Source: Apibacter mensalis (lineage in GTDB: Bacteria; Bacteroidota; Bacteroidia; Flavobacteriales; Weeksellaceae). Taken from it: 64,000 bases of DNA. The translations under genes and the position numbers were made by a program. Location: NCBI RefSeq assembly GCF_001418685.1, contig NZ_LIVM01000005.1:119105-183104 (forward strand), written 5' to 3'. This document shows, in pieces, positions 8,913 to 17,266 of the stretch (position 1 is its first letter; every line of letters starts with the position of its first letter). Under the pieces are notes generated by a model, which was not told the origin of the DNA, did not search any database, and worked only from the letters and a program-made list of their open reading frames with translations.

Positions 8913-9455
8913 TTATTTATATTTAACTATTACAGGAATGGTAGTATTTTCATAATTACTTAGTGCTTTAAAAAAATTTAAATCATTACTCATAAGATCT
9001 ATACAACCTGCACTACCTGGATAACTTCCCCCGTGTATAAACATATTGGTTATTCCATATGAATTAGTTCCATTAATTTTTACTCTAGCAACTCCCCAAG
9101 CAATTGGTCCTCCCGGCCAAGTTCCCGCTTTTATTCCTACAAATCCGCCTAAAGCAAGGGTTTTCTGCAAGGCAGATTGCTCTGTCCACCATTGAATATC
9201 TTTTGTGTTTATAGAGTAATTTCCTCCAGGAATTGGTCCTACTCCTTTCTCACCCCATCTATCAATTGAGTAGCTAAATGAGCCATCGCTAGAAGGTCTT
9301 CCAGATACAGCGGGAAACGAAACAATTACATTTCCCTTTTCATCATATAAAGTTAATGTCTTTCCATCAAAAACTATTTTCGGCGGATAGGTAGAATTTT
9401 TGATTGAATTGATTTCTTTCAATCTATTGGTAGTTGAATGCGCTACATGATTCAA
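8913..9455 (-). CDS. Orphan Rhs tip: leader 1 plus L,D-transpeptidase-like (Tlde1/DUF2778) toxin
   Basis: The annotated frame starts at MNHVAHS, inside the leader; leader homology runs up to about 9550 (FFGTVSGGFGAVLTNG) without an ATG. The tip reads FDGKTLTLYDEKGNVIV, FPAVSGRP, GPIPGGNYSI, and then FIHGGSYPGSAGCIDL with His141 and Cys151, the catalytic pattern of L,D-transpeptidase folds as in DUF2778/Tlde1 effectors. Those act on peptidoglycan peptides in the periplasm. This is one of the best-supported activities in the array. Membrane immunity partner at 8561. Confidence 0.75.
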   Translation of the reverse strand: MNHVAHSTTNRLKEINSIKNSTYPPKIVFDGKTLTLYDEKGNVIVSFPAVSGRPSSDGSFSYSIDRWGEKGVGPIPGGNYSINTKDIQWWTEQSALQKTLALGGFVGIKAGTWPGGPIAWGVARVKINGTNSYGITNMFIHGGSYPGSAGCIDLMSNDLNFFKALSNYENTTIPVIVKYK

Positions 9456-9627
9456 TCCGCTTACGATCAGTCCTGTGGCGGCGCCTTGCCAGAAGTTTCC
9501 ATTCGTTAAAACTGCGCCAAAACCTCCGCTTACGGTGCCGAAAAATTGTAGAATATGAGTTTGTCTTTTACTTTAGCAAATGTTAAATATAACGCTATTT
9601 TTATTACATATTATTATAATATTAAGT

Positions 9628-9915
9628 TTATATGAAATAATTTATACTAATTAAGAGTATAATAATTATTATTAAATTTATTAGATAAAAAAAGTCATTT
9701 TTTAATAATACTCTCCATAAATAAAATAATATAAATATGAAACTCATTATATTTATTAATTTTTTGGCATAAATTATTGGAGAAATAATACTATATCCTG
9801 TATTTATTCTATATGGTTTATAATAAATGTATTTAGAAAAGAAAATTATATTGAGCATCATTATTATATACAATCCAAATGATAGTAATATTTTAATTAT
9901 TTTTTTAAAATCCAT
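9628..9915 (-). CDS. Small membrane immunity protein
   Basis: 95 residues with three hydrophobic segments. Its ATG overlaps the end of the re-framed tip sequence upstream (GGTTATGGATTTTAA), so toxin and immunity were translationally linked. Size and layout match the protein at 12384, whose toxin is homologous. Role inferred from context. Confidence 0.5.
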   Translation of the reverse strand: MDFKKIIKILLSFGLYIIMMLNIIFFSKYIYYKPYRINTGYSIISPIIYAKKLINIMSFIFILFYLWRVLLKNDFFYLINLIIIIILLISINYFI

Positions 9916-10746
9916 AACCCGCTGTTAATTTATTATTATTTTTAATCCCATATATGTAATTTAAATCTAAAAATAAATTATAAAAAATTTCTCCATCAAT
10001 TTTTGCGCTAATAGATCCTTTTAAATGAAAACCACTCATTTTATTTATATTCATATGCTTAACATTTAAAACTCCATCTTTTACGTTAAGAACGGTAGCT
10101 GCGTTAATTAATAATTTATTATTCCATGAAACATTAAATTTTCCATCTCCTAATATTTCAATTTTTTTAATTGCTCGTTGAATATCTTGCTTAAGATTGT
10201 ATTTATTTTTTATTTCTTTCCCTGTAAGAATTGTACCTTTTTTTCTTTAAGAAGTTCTATAACTAAACTTTCAACATTTTTATCATTTTGAAGTTGTTCT
10301 AAGCTTTTATTTATTGAATTAATTCTTATCTCATGCTCTATATGATTCAATCCGCTTACGATCAGTCCTGTGGCGGCGCCTTGCCAGAAGTTTCCATTCG
10401 TTAAAACTGCACCAAAACCTCCGCTTACGGTGCCGAAAAACAAAGTGCCGCCTATTTTTGTGCCATCTACTCCGGCGGCGGTTCCGCTCATTCCTACTGT
10501 TGTGGATACTAAACTGCTGATACTGCCGCTGCTTATTCCTTGAAGTATATCGCCACCGCTTATTCCTTGGATGATCCCTTGGGTCAGTCCATTCATGGCG
10601 CCTTCTATGCCTGCAGCCAGTATGTCTACTTGTAAATTAGTCAGGGTTTGCGTGGTGGTACATATTCCGGTTCGGATTACTCCCGCCAAGCTGCCTACTC
10701 CATATGCGGCGGCACCCCCGGCGCCTCCCATTACCACGCTCTTCAC
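9905..10746 (-). pseudogene. Orphan Rhs tip with the longest leader 1 and a frameshift at an A7 run
   Basis: From a GTG at 10746 the frame reads leader 1 (MGGAGGAAAYGVGSLAG to SGLNHIEHEIRINSINK) and stops at 10210 after 178 residues. In the -1 frame the tip continues from the A7 run at 10238-10244 (KGTILTGKEIKNKYNLKQ to MSGFHLKGSI) down to a stop at 9905. That tail aligns with the intact toxin at 12637 (SKITGKELSKW; YFHVKGAG). One extra A would rejoin the frames. Leader homology begins even earlier, near 10790 (YALCTDSFLWGGF). The toxin type is unknown. Confidence 0.65.
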
Positions 10747-10906
10747 AAAGCCTCCCCATAGAAAGGAATCGGTGCAGAGTGCATAGTAGACGATTCAATA
10801 TCTATATAAACTCCCGGATATTTAATTAAATTCTAACTAAGCAACGACTAATCATATTTTAAATTAATATGCTCATAATACATATCATAGATCTAATTTA
10901 ATATAA

Positions 10907-11560
10907 TTATTTATATCTCACTACTAATGTATCTTCTATGTAAATATCTCTTTTATAGGGTAAATATCCTTTTAGATTTATTCTTTCAAATAATTTCAGT
11001 CTTTCCTTTTCTTTTGGCAATAGGAACATTTGAGAACGTACGGCATATTCTAATTGATTATTTAAACTATCACCTTTATAATCAATCTTATAATATAGGG
11101 AAATTTCACTTTTTCTTTTAAGACAAATCCCTTCAAAAACACATACCAAGGTACTATCTGTTCCAATACCATATTTATTTATAGGGACATAATTACATCG
11201 ATATGAATCTATGGAATCTATCTTTTTATTTAATTCTATCATGCTTATTGAATCGTATGGCCCTTCTATTTTGTAAAATCCTGAATTTGTCCAATTATTT
11301 TTTAATTTTTTAATTTTTCTACTTAATACCGGGTATAAAAAATCACATGTGCTTCTTTTATCTATAAAACTAAATCTGCTTCCTATAAAATAATAATTGG
11401 TGTCTGTTTTGTTTATATATCTAATTTTTAACATTGTGTCTTTTTTATTGAAAGAGGCAAACATTTGTATTCCATCTTGGTCTTTATTTATATTTCTCTC
11501 TTTTTTCATGCATGAAATTAGCAGTATATATATAAGTATATAATAGCAGGTTATTTTCAT
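10907..11560 (-). CDS. Putative lipoprotein immunity protein
   Basis: 217 residues with a short signal peptide ending LLISC (lipobox, cysteine near 17). It is related to the lipoprotein at 1057 (NKTDTNYYFI stretch; a C-terminal DIYIEDTLVVRYK like KDTIYIKNN). Its toxin (11562) carries an inactivated frame, yet this gene is fully open, which suggests that immunity is kept after the toxin is lost. Confidence 0.6.
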   Translation of the reverse strand: MKITCYYILIYILLISCMKKERNINKDQDGIQMFASFNKKDTMLKIRYINKTDTNYYFIGSRFSFIDKRSTCDFLYPVLSRKIKKLKNNWTNSGFYKIEGPYDSISMIELNKKIDSIDSYRCNYVPINKYGIGTDSTLVCVFEGICLKRKSEISLYYKIDYKGDSLNNQLEYAVRSQMFLLPKEKERLKLFERINLKGYLPYKRDIYIEDTLVVRYK

Positions 11561-11561
11561 A

Positions 11562-12350
11562 TTATTTGAATTTTATTATCTTTTCTAATTTCTTTATTGA
11601 ATTATATAAGTCCGGATAATCGTTTATTATTTGATTGGATGTTCCTAACAAATATTTATCTACTCCATTTACAAAACCATTTATATTTTTATTTAACCAT
11701 CCGTTCATTTTTAATAAATTATATTGCATTTTATAAATAGCTGCATGTCCATAATTATCAAATCCTAATCCACTCGCCGGTGTATTGGCTAATTGTGATA
11801 ATCCTAAATTATTATGAATTACATGTCCCATTTCGTGAATAAAGGTAGAAGCTAATTGTTCTTTTGAGGAAAATGCAGCCGGCGCAAAATGGATATTTGA
11901 CATCCCGTGCTTCATATACTTGATGTGGTTACTGCTATTGCTCTTGATCCTGTTGAATTATTTACAAATACATTACCTTGTAAAGTATAACCTGTAGGTG
12001 ATTCTAAGGTTATCTTATCTAGACCAAATTTTTCTCCTCTTGGATAACCGCTTTCCGATACACTTAAATTTTCTGTTTTTATTTTTATTACTTCTTCTAT
12101 ATCGTATTGTACTGAGGTGGTTCCGTTTATTGTAGTGCCTGCTGTGGCTAGTTGTTCATGAGGTGCTCTATATCCTGTCCAAAGATTTCCTCCTAATTGT
12201 TAAGCCTCTATTCCGCCGATTACTCCGCCCAGTATTCCGCCAGTAACTGCGCCTAATAATCCGCCTTTTGCTGGATCGCCTCCACTTACTATTGAACTAA
12301 ACACCCCTATGACACCTCCTGTTACTGCTCCATAGGCCGCCCCGGGAAGT
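11562..12350 (-). pseudogene. Broken orphan tip: leader 2 plus HEMGH metallopeptidase
   Basis: Leader 2 is readable from ILPGAAYGAVTGG at ~12350. At 12200 the codon CAA of IEAQQLGG is TAA, a nonsense change, and at ~11913 a one-base deletion shifts TTSSI to the frame of KHGMSNIHFAPAAF. The remaining 117-residue frame (11562-11915) holds HEMGH with SSKEQLASTFIHEMGHV, like SSKEQLSYVLVHELGHV in the toxin at 1706. Two independent lesions mean it is not translated as one toxin. Confidence 0.7.
12180..12350 (-). repeat. Leader 2, one of three copies
   Basis: A glycine-rich segment (ILPGAAYGAVTGGVIG, FSSIVSGGDPAKGGLLGAV, GGVIGGIEAQQLGGNLW) found at 2320-2525, 8190-8390 and here. It is not related at sequence level to leader 1 and is absent from the full-length toxin in the window. 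All three copies front HExxH metallopeptidase tips. The present copy carries the nonsense codon in EAQQL. Confidence 0.75.
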
Positions 12351-12383
12351 ATTTAAAAATTTATTCAAATTCATTATACTAAT

Positions 12384-12665
12384 CTATATAACCATATAAA
12401 ATAAAAATAAAATTATAACAATTATAATATTAACAATTATTAAAAAACTTACTATTTTATTTTTTCTTTCTAAAAAAATTAGGTACAATATCATAAGTAT
12501 TGCAGATATTATATAAATGCATATAGGATAAATTATCGTATTTAAAATTGAATAAAAATGCCAATCTACAACTTTATGGATGATAATATATGCAATCAAA
12601 TAAATAATTATGTTAATAATTATATACAAAAAATTTTTAAAATAACTTCCAACTTTTTTTATCAT
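12384..12665 (-). CDS. Small membrane immunity protein
   Basis: 93 residues with three membrane segments covering most of the chain. It overlaps the end of the toxin at 12637 by 29 bases, which implies translational coupling. Position, size and topology match the gene at 9628, whose toxin is related. No known family. Confidence 0.5.
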   Translation of the reverse strand: MIKKVGSYFKNFLYIIINIIIYLIAYIIIHKVVDWHFYSILNTIIYPICIYIISAILMILYLIFLERKNKIVSFLIIVNIIIVIILFLFYMVI

Positions 12666-13233
12666 ACAGATTTAATTTATATGCGTTTTGAAATACATAA
12701 ATATTTATAGGATCTCCCCTTAATGTACCTGCCCCCTTAACATGAAAATAATTTATATGTTTATAATTAACTTTTTCAACAATAAATTTTGAATTATCTT
12801 TCAATTTAGTTGGAGTAAGAGAAGAAGCTGTTTCCATACCAAATTTTAAATCTAGATAAATCCCCTCTTTTGTTCTTTGAATATAATCTATAAATTTATA
12901 GGCTTTCGATAGCTTGATATCCCATTTTGATAATTCTTTTCCAGTTATTTTACTTCCCACATCTAAATTCATAAATTTTTCAATTAATTGCTCACCTGTC
13001 AATCCCTTTGTTATTTGTTCTAACCTTTTATTTATTGAATTAATTCTTATCTCATGCTCTATATGATTCAATCCGCTTACAATCAGGCCTGTGGCGGCGC
13101 CTTGCCAAAAGTTTCCATTCGTTAAAACTGAGCCAAAACCTCCGCTTACGGTCCCGAAAAACAAAGTGCCGCCTATTTTTGTGCCATCTATGCCGGCAGC
13201 GGTTCCGCTCATTCCTACCACCGAGGCTACCAA
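12637..13233 (-). CDS. Orphan Rhs tip: leader 1 plus unrecognised toxin
   Basis: 198 residues. Leader 1 ends at SGLNHIEHEIRINSINKRLEQ, an ending shared only with the frameshifted cassette at 10210. The tip reads SKITGKELSKWDIKLSKAYKF and KHINYFHVKGAGTLRGDPI, then a basic end. The 5' edge of the leader is diverged (VASVVGMSGT in place of STTVGMGGT). It is paired with a membrane protein (12384), so an envelope target is likely, but the activity is unknown. Confidence 0.55.
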   Translation of the reverse strand: MVASVVGMSGTAAGIDGTKIGGTLFFGTVSGGFGSVLTNGNFWQGAATGLIVSGLNHIEHEIRINSINKRLEQITKGLTGEQLIEKFMNLDVGSKITGKELSKWDIKLSKAYKFIDYIQRTKEGIYLDLKFGMETASSLTPTKLKDNSKFIVEKVNYKHINYFHVKGAGTLRGDPINIYVFQNAYKLNLYDKKSWKLF

Positions 13234-13285
13234 GCTACTAACTCACCCATTACTAAAGCCTTTTAAGATATTGAAAATTAAAAAC

Positions 13286-13552
13286 TTAATGCCCCATATT
13301 CCAATAATTAAGAAATACTTTATAATCTATTATTTCATAATCTTCTATATTTTCAAAAATAATTGAAGAATCTACAAACAATCCATATTTTTTTTCCAAA
13401 GGTGCTTTATAAATTATCTTTTTATTATTATTAAATGCTATTTCTTTAATAGGTATGTTATTATTATCTAGTAATAAATACCAATACTTAATATCTTTTT
13501 GTTTATTTAAATTTCCTGAAAGAATACTTTTATCTACTTTTATAACTTTCAT
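13286..13552 (-). CDS. Small soluble immunity protein, unrecognised
   Basis: 88 residues, soluble, no signal peptide. It begins one base after the stop of the toxin at 13554, so it is the likely partner. It has KYWYLLLDNNNIPIKEIAF in the middle and an acidic end. A cytoplasmic target for the toxin would follow from a soluble partner. Family not recognised. Confidence 0.5.
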   Translation of the reverse strand: MKVIKVDKSILSGNLNKQKDIKYWYLLLDNNNIPIKEIAFNNNKKIIYKAPLEKKYGLFVDSSIIFENIEDYEIIDYKVFLNYWNMGH

Positions 13553-13553
13553 A

Positions 13554-14168
13554 TTATTTTACTTTTGGTGGTTTGATAATTGGAGTATTTTTAAACCAAG
13601 TATGAGGTTTGTACCAATTATATTTATGTATGTGATAATGAAAAGGAATTCCTTTACCTCCTCCTTTTAAACCTTTAGTAACAGTTGCTCCTACTGATCC
13701 TGCTCCATTAACAAGTTGATTTGAGACAACGGTATCTCCCCATCTTATGACATCGCTAAGATTAGAAATCCCTAATCTTGATAATCCCATTTTCGCTATT
13801 ATACCTGCACCTTTTGTAACAACATATGCTTCAAACATATCCCATGAAGGATCATTTAGGCTTCCTCCGGTTCCTGTATTGGCTAATACTCCATATGTCC
13901 TACTATAAGAGACTTCTCCTCCTTTTTGAAAGGGTACTTTACTTTCTATTATTGTTCCATTTTCATATAAATAATACATACTATCTCCTACTTCTTCATT
14001 TATCTGTCTATATCCACCCTTTCCATCTTTCTCATATCCATTATCTGGACTTTCCCTATGCGCCACATGGTTTAATCCGCTTACAATCAGGCCTGTGGCG
14101 GCGCCTTGCCAGAAGTTTCCATTCGTTAAAACTGCGCCAAAACCTCCGCTTACGGTGCCGAAAAACAA
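13554..14168 (-). CDS. Orphan Rhs tip: leader 1, shared linker, HYHIH-type toxin
   Basis: 204 residues. Leader 1 (to GLNHVAHRE) is followed by a linker of ~70 residues (DNGYEKDGKGGYRQINEE to GTGGSLNDPSWD) that is almost the same in the cassettes at 17267 and 19064. Past the linker the tip is unique: a glycine-rich stretch, then GKGIPFHYHIHKYNWYKPH and TWFKNTPII. The HxHxH cluster could bind metal or act as a nuclease site; that is inference. TTG start; leader homology reaches 14210. Confidence 0.55.
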   Translation of the reverse strand: MFFGTVSGGFGAVLTNGNFWQGAATGLIVSGLNHVAHRESPDNGYEKDGKGGYRQINEEVGDSMYYLYENGTIIESKVPFQKGGEVSYSRTYGVLANTGTGGSLNDPSWDMFEAYVVTKGAGIIAKMGLSRLGISNLSDVIRWGDTVVSNQLVNGAGSVGATVTKGLKGGGKGIPFHYHIHKYNWYKPHTWFKNTPIIKPPKVK

Positions 14169-14235
14169 AGTCCCGCCTATTTTTGTGCCATCTATGCCGG
14201 CGGCGGTTCCGATTATTAATACTTTTAACTTCTAT

Positions 14236-14688
14236 TTATTCTGTTTCTGACATTTCTTCATCATCCGGTGGACAATATAAATCTAAGTCAAATTCTACTT
14301 CTATTTGTCTTATAAATTCATTATATCTTGGGGTTAAATGTACCCACGGTGTGCTCTCTTTTCTGTTATAAATAAATAGGGCTAGGGAAAATTCATATTC
14401 GCAGCCGTACTTTTTACTTAACATCTGTAGTATTTCTATTTTAGGTTCTAATAAATCCAACATGGCATTGAGTTGATCTTCAAATAAAGATTTATTATCT
14501 AAGGGGTTATCTATCCTCCATCCATTTTTTTTTGCCAATATCTTCATTTTTGGATTCATTGGCTTTCCTTTTATGTATATCATGGTAGGATTGATATTAA
14601 GCAATTTTGTAATATCTTCATGAGTAATATCATCATAACCCCATATAAAAAATTCAAAATATAACTCATTTAAATCTAGCTTGTACAT
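14236..14688 (-). CDS. DUF4279 immunity protein, copy 1
   Basis: 150 residues with the DUF4279 pattern (FEFFIWGYDDITHEDITK, then KGKPMNP, then a W-rich middle). Residues ~65-150 are nearly identical to the copies at 20843 and 22350. Its N-terminal half groups with the 22350 copy (MYKLDLNELYFEF). The bases in front of it (14689-14805) copy the end of the full-length toxin gene, so the whole toxin tail plus immunity block was duplicated from the 22.8 kb locus. Confidence 0.7.
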   Translation of the reverse strand: MYKLDLNELYFEFFIWGYDDITHEDITKLLNINPTMIYIKGKPMNPKMKILAKKNGWRIDNPLDNKSLFEDQLNAMLDLLEPKIEILQMLSKKYGCEYEFSLALFIYNRKESTPWVHLTPRYNEFIRQIEVEFDLDLYCPPDDEEMSETE

Positions 14689-14805
14689 ACTATTTTATTT
14701 AATTTACTTGATTAATATATTCATTGGTGTTATTCATAAATATAGGAACTATCGTTGGCATAAAAAATGGAGTTAAGCGGGTAGATGCCTTATCTATAAA
14801 TAACA
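14689..14805 (-). pseudogene. Scar: last ~35 codons of the type 33 toxin tip
   Basis: About 115 bases are identical to the 3' end of the full-length Rhs gene at 22803-22910, encoding STRLTPFFMPTIVPIFMNN and NTNEYINQVN with the same stop and spacer to the DUF4279 gene. The rest of that tip is absent; the match breaks abruptly at ~14805. It marks one breakpoint of the block duplication and cannot encode a working toxin. Confidence 0.75.
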
Positions 14806-14819
14806 CAAACCAAAGGGTT

Positions 14820-15266
14820 TTAATGCTTTAACCAGCTATTTATATTTTTTATAACCGTAGAATCCTTTCCATATCTTATTTCATATACTTTATTAAAGTT
14901 TATTTTTTTTGCCTCAAATTCTCCAAATTCAATCAATTTTTTATCCTTATAATACAATTCAATACTATATCTTTTCTCTTTATTTATTAAAAATTCCATC
15001 ATACCCTTTTCGTTGGTTCTTAATTCTTGTATTTTATGAAGTTTCCACCACAATTTCCCAAATATAGATTTCTCTATCTCATATATTACAATATCAACGT
15101 TTGGCAAAGGATTTTTTGCAGAATCTATTACTTGGATACGCATTTTATTATTATCAACTGCTAAATAAGTTTTTTTACACGAAGCAATAATAAATTCAAT
15201 TATCAATGTAATGAATATAATTATTACTATAATAATTTTGTATCTATTAACTAAATTAAAAACCAT
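14820..15266 (-). CDS. Lipoprotein-like or anchored immunity protein
   Basis: 148 residues. An N-terminal membrane segment ends in FIIASC, which could be a lipobox, followed by a domain with MRIQVIDSAKNPLPNVDIVIYE, the look of a carboxypeptidase-regulatory or Ig-like beta sandwich. Its ATG overlaps the stop of the toxin relic at 15256 (ATGGTTTTTAA). Context makes it the surviving immunity gene of that broken tip. Confidence 0.5.
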   Translation of the reverse strand: MVFNLVNRYKIIIVIIIFITLIIEFIIASCKKTYLAVDNNKMRIQVIDSAKNPLPNVDIVIYEIEKSIFGKLWWKLHKIQELRTNEKGMMEFLINKEKRYSIELYYKDKKLIEFGEFEAKKINFNKVYEIRYGKDSTVIKNINSWLKH

Positions 15267-15560
15267 AGTGGTACGTATTAAGAGAATGCCTTATAATATT
15301 AATATGATTTACAGATGAATCAGTAAACTGATGGTTAACTACATTTATATAATTGGAATGAACTTTATTCCCCCAAAACGGGTTGCCGGGTTTAAACATA
15401 TATTCTTGATTTTGTTGGTAAAAATTTACTACCATTCCAACATTATTTTGCTTAAGATCAAATGATTGGTATTGTAGAAATCAACATTGAAATTTTCATG
15501 AATTTCAGATTTATATCCAAACTTATTATTATATAATGATACCATTCCTATTATTATAAT
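15256..15560 (-). pseudogene. Frameshifted C-terminal relic of a toxin tip
   Basis: One frame reads KFGYKSEIHENFNVDFYN from ~15535, and a second reads FDLKQNNVGMVVNFYQQ, FKPGNPFWGNKVHSNYINV, VNHQFTDSSVNHINI up to the stop at 15256. The two frames meet near 15475, so one indel broke the gene. No leader is left; upstream (15560-15668) I see no coding sequence. The toxin type is not recognised. Confidence 0.5.
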
Positions 15561-15668
15561 TCCTGTTAAAATAGAATGATAATTTTTCTATTGTTTCTCT
15601 TTTTCGTAAATAATGTTAATCTAAGCTCAGAGATTTATCCGATTAAATATGTACTACATGCACTTTTT

Positions 15669-16241
15669 TTATTTCATTTTTGAAGAATATTTATCAATTA
15701 TTTTAAATAATAAGAATAAAAAATATTTGATTACTAAAATAATAAAAACGATTATCAAAAAAATTAACACTAAATTTTTTAATAATTTAAAATACTTAAA
15801 ATATAATAAAGATTTATTTAAATTTATATGCTTATAATTTTTATTTATTTTGAATACTTCTTCAAAATAGTGTTCCTCTTTCCATTTTTTATTTACCGGT
15901 CTTATTCCTATCTTTATTTTTTTATTATTCCCTTCTGAATCATTTAATCCAACTATTATATCATGGGAAGTAAAAAAATAATCTGTGATTTTTTTTATCA
16001 AAATTTTAGGCGAATTTTCTATTTCTATAACTTCATCTTTTCTTACTAGATATCCATTCATATTATTTTCTTCTATAATAATTCCCTGATCTCCTAAATC
16101 AGAACCTGCAAATAAAATATGATATCCTGAAGGTATTTTTTTACTTAACCATCCATTTCCAAAGCCATAATAATAGGCTTGATAATCCATCATTAGATAA
16201 AGTACTATCAATGATATGAATAAAAATAATATTTTCTTCAT
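15669..16241 (-). CDS. Membrane immunity protein with periplasmic domain
   Basis: 190 residues: a membrane segment at ~5-22, a ~120-residue exported domain (FAGSDLGDQGIIIEENN; IGIRPVNKKWKEEHYFEEV), and a second membrane segment at ~158-178 with a basic cytoplasmic tail. It lies 6 bases after the toxin at 16248. The exported domain suggests neutralisation in the periplasm. Family unknown. Confidence 0.5.
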   Translation of the reverse strand: MKKILFLFISLIVLYLMMDYQAYYYGFGNGWLSKKIPSGYHILFAGSDLGDQGIIIEENNMNGYLVRKDEVIEIENSPKILIKKITDYFFTSHDIIVGLNDSEGNNKKIKIGIRPVNKKWKEEHYFEEVFKINKNYKHINLNKSLLYFKYFKLLKNLVLIFLIIVFIILVIKYFLFLLFKIIDKYSSKMK

Positions 16242-16247
16242 TGTTAT

Positions 16248-16847
16248 TTATTTTATATTAGTACCCACAGAGTACCCCGGATTTTTATATGTTATGGAGA
16301 ATTCCCAGGGAATATAACTATATGGCTTTCCTCCCGGTAGTTCTATTTTTAAATCTATAGGGTCCCAAAATCCATCCTTTACAAATGCTTTAAACTTTGT
16401 TGTACACTTCGTTGAATTACATGTGGTGGCATATTCTACATTTGTCCTTCCCACATGAAACATGTCGTTTGTTAAATCGATTCCATACCAATAAGTTTTT
16501 CTCTCTGCTTTTCCTTCTATTAATTTCGTTACTACATTTCTTGTCCTTTTATTTCTAAGTACCGCTTTTTTTGTATTTGTTCCCAGTTCTACCGGTTCTC
16601 CGTCTCCGTTAAAATAATGATTTACTGCACCTAGATTGGAATCGATCACTTTTTTATTTTTGCTTTTCTTTACTGGAGGATCTGCCCTATGCGCCACATG
16701 ATTCAATCCGCTTACAATCAGGCCTGTGGCAGCGCCTTGCCAGAAGTTTCCATTCGTTAAAACTGCGCCAAAACCTCCGCTTACGGTGCCGAAAAACAAT
16801 GTGCCGCCTATTTTTGTGCCATCTATGCCGGCGGCGGTTCCTCCCAT
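16248..16847 (-). CDS. Orphan Rhs tip: leader 1 plus unrecognised toxin
   Basis: 199 residues from the methionine of MGGTAAGIDGTK; leader homology extends to ~16897 (QGISSGSISSLVS) where an in-frame stop sits. After GLNHVAHR the tip reads AVNHYFNGDGEPVELGTNTK, NKRTRNVVTKLIEG, FHVGRTNVEYATTC, then KPYSYIPWEFSITYKNPGY. Two cysteines (CNSTKC) could form a disulfide, in line with an envelope target and a membrane-anchored partner at 15669. Family not named with confidence. Confidence 0.55.
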   Translation of the reverse strand: MGGTAAGIDGTKIGGTLFFGTVSGGFGAVLTNGNFWQGAATGLIVSGLNHVAHRADPPVKKSKNKKVIDSNLGAVNHYFNGDGEPVELGTNTKKAVLRNKRTRNVVTKLIEGKAERKTYWYGIDLTNDMFHVGRTNVEYATTCNSTKCTTKFKAFVKDGFWDPIDLKIELPGGKPYSYIPWEFSITYKNPGYSVGTNIK

Positions 16848-16927
16848 GCTTACTGTTGAGGATACTAAACTGCTGATACTGCCGCTGCTTATTCCTTGTT
16901 ATAATGTTACAATCGATTATCTCTTGT

Positions 16928-17257
16928 TTATTCCTCAGGTTTAAACCATTCTCCTTTTTCTGCTACTTTTACTAAATGATCTATAGTTAAGGGTGTTTTT
17001 AACGGATAATTAATCTTTTGACGTAAAATATTTTTTAGTAACAATTTCAAAGAATAGTCAGGATATTGAAAATATTCATCTATAACGAATTCAGAGTAAT
17101 CAATAGAAAATTCTTTAAAAAACTTTTCCATAATATACTCGGCATCTATATCAAAGAGAGAATAATTAGGATCTGCTATGTTACTTGATAAATCAATATT
17201 TTTAATACCCAAATTATTTTTAAAAAATTCGAGTACTTTGTTTTCTATTTCTATCAT
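16928..17257 (-). CDS. DUF1493-like immunity protein
   Basis: 109 residues of the DUF1493 type: an acidic stretch EYIMEKFFKEFSIDYSEF, DYSLKLLLKNIL, and the closing LTIDHLVKVAEKGEWFKPEE. It follows the tip at 17267 by nine bases. A 35-base relic of its last codons (EEWFKPEE-stop) also lies at 21317-21350, so this gene type was once present there too. Confidence 0.6.
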   Translation of the reverse strand: MIEIENKVLEFFKNNLGIKNIDLSSNIADPNYSLFDIDAEYIMEKFFKEFSIDYSEFVIDEYFQYPDYSLKLLLKNILRQKINYPLKTPLTIDHLVKVAEKGEWFKPEE

Positions 17258-17266
17258 CTTAATGTT

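Noticed and set aside
15649..15837. Plus-strand 62-codon frame
   Set aside because: It lies opposite the C-terminal membrane segment of the immunity protein at 15669 and has only low-complexity K/N/I codons.
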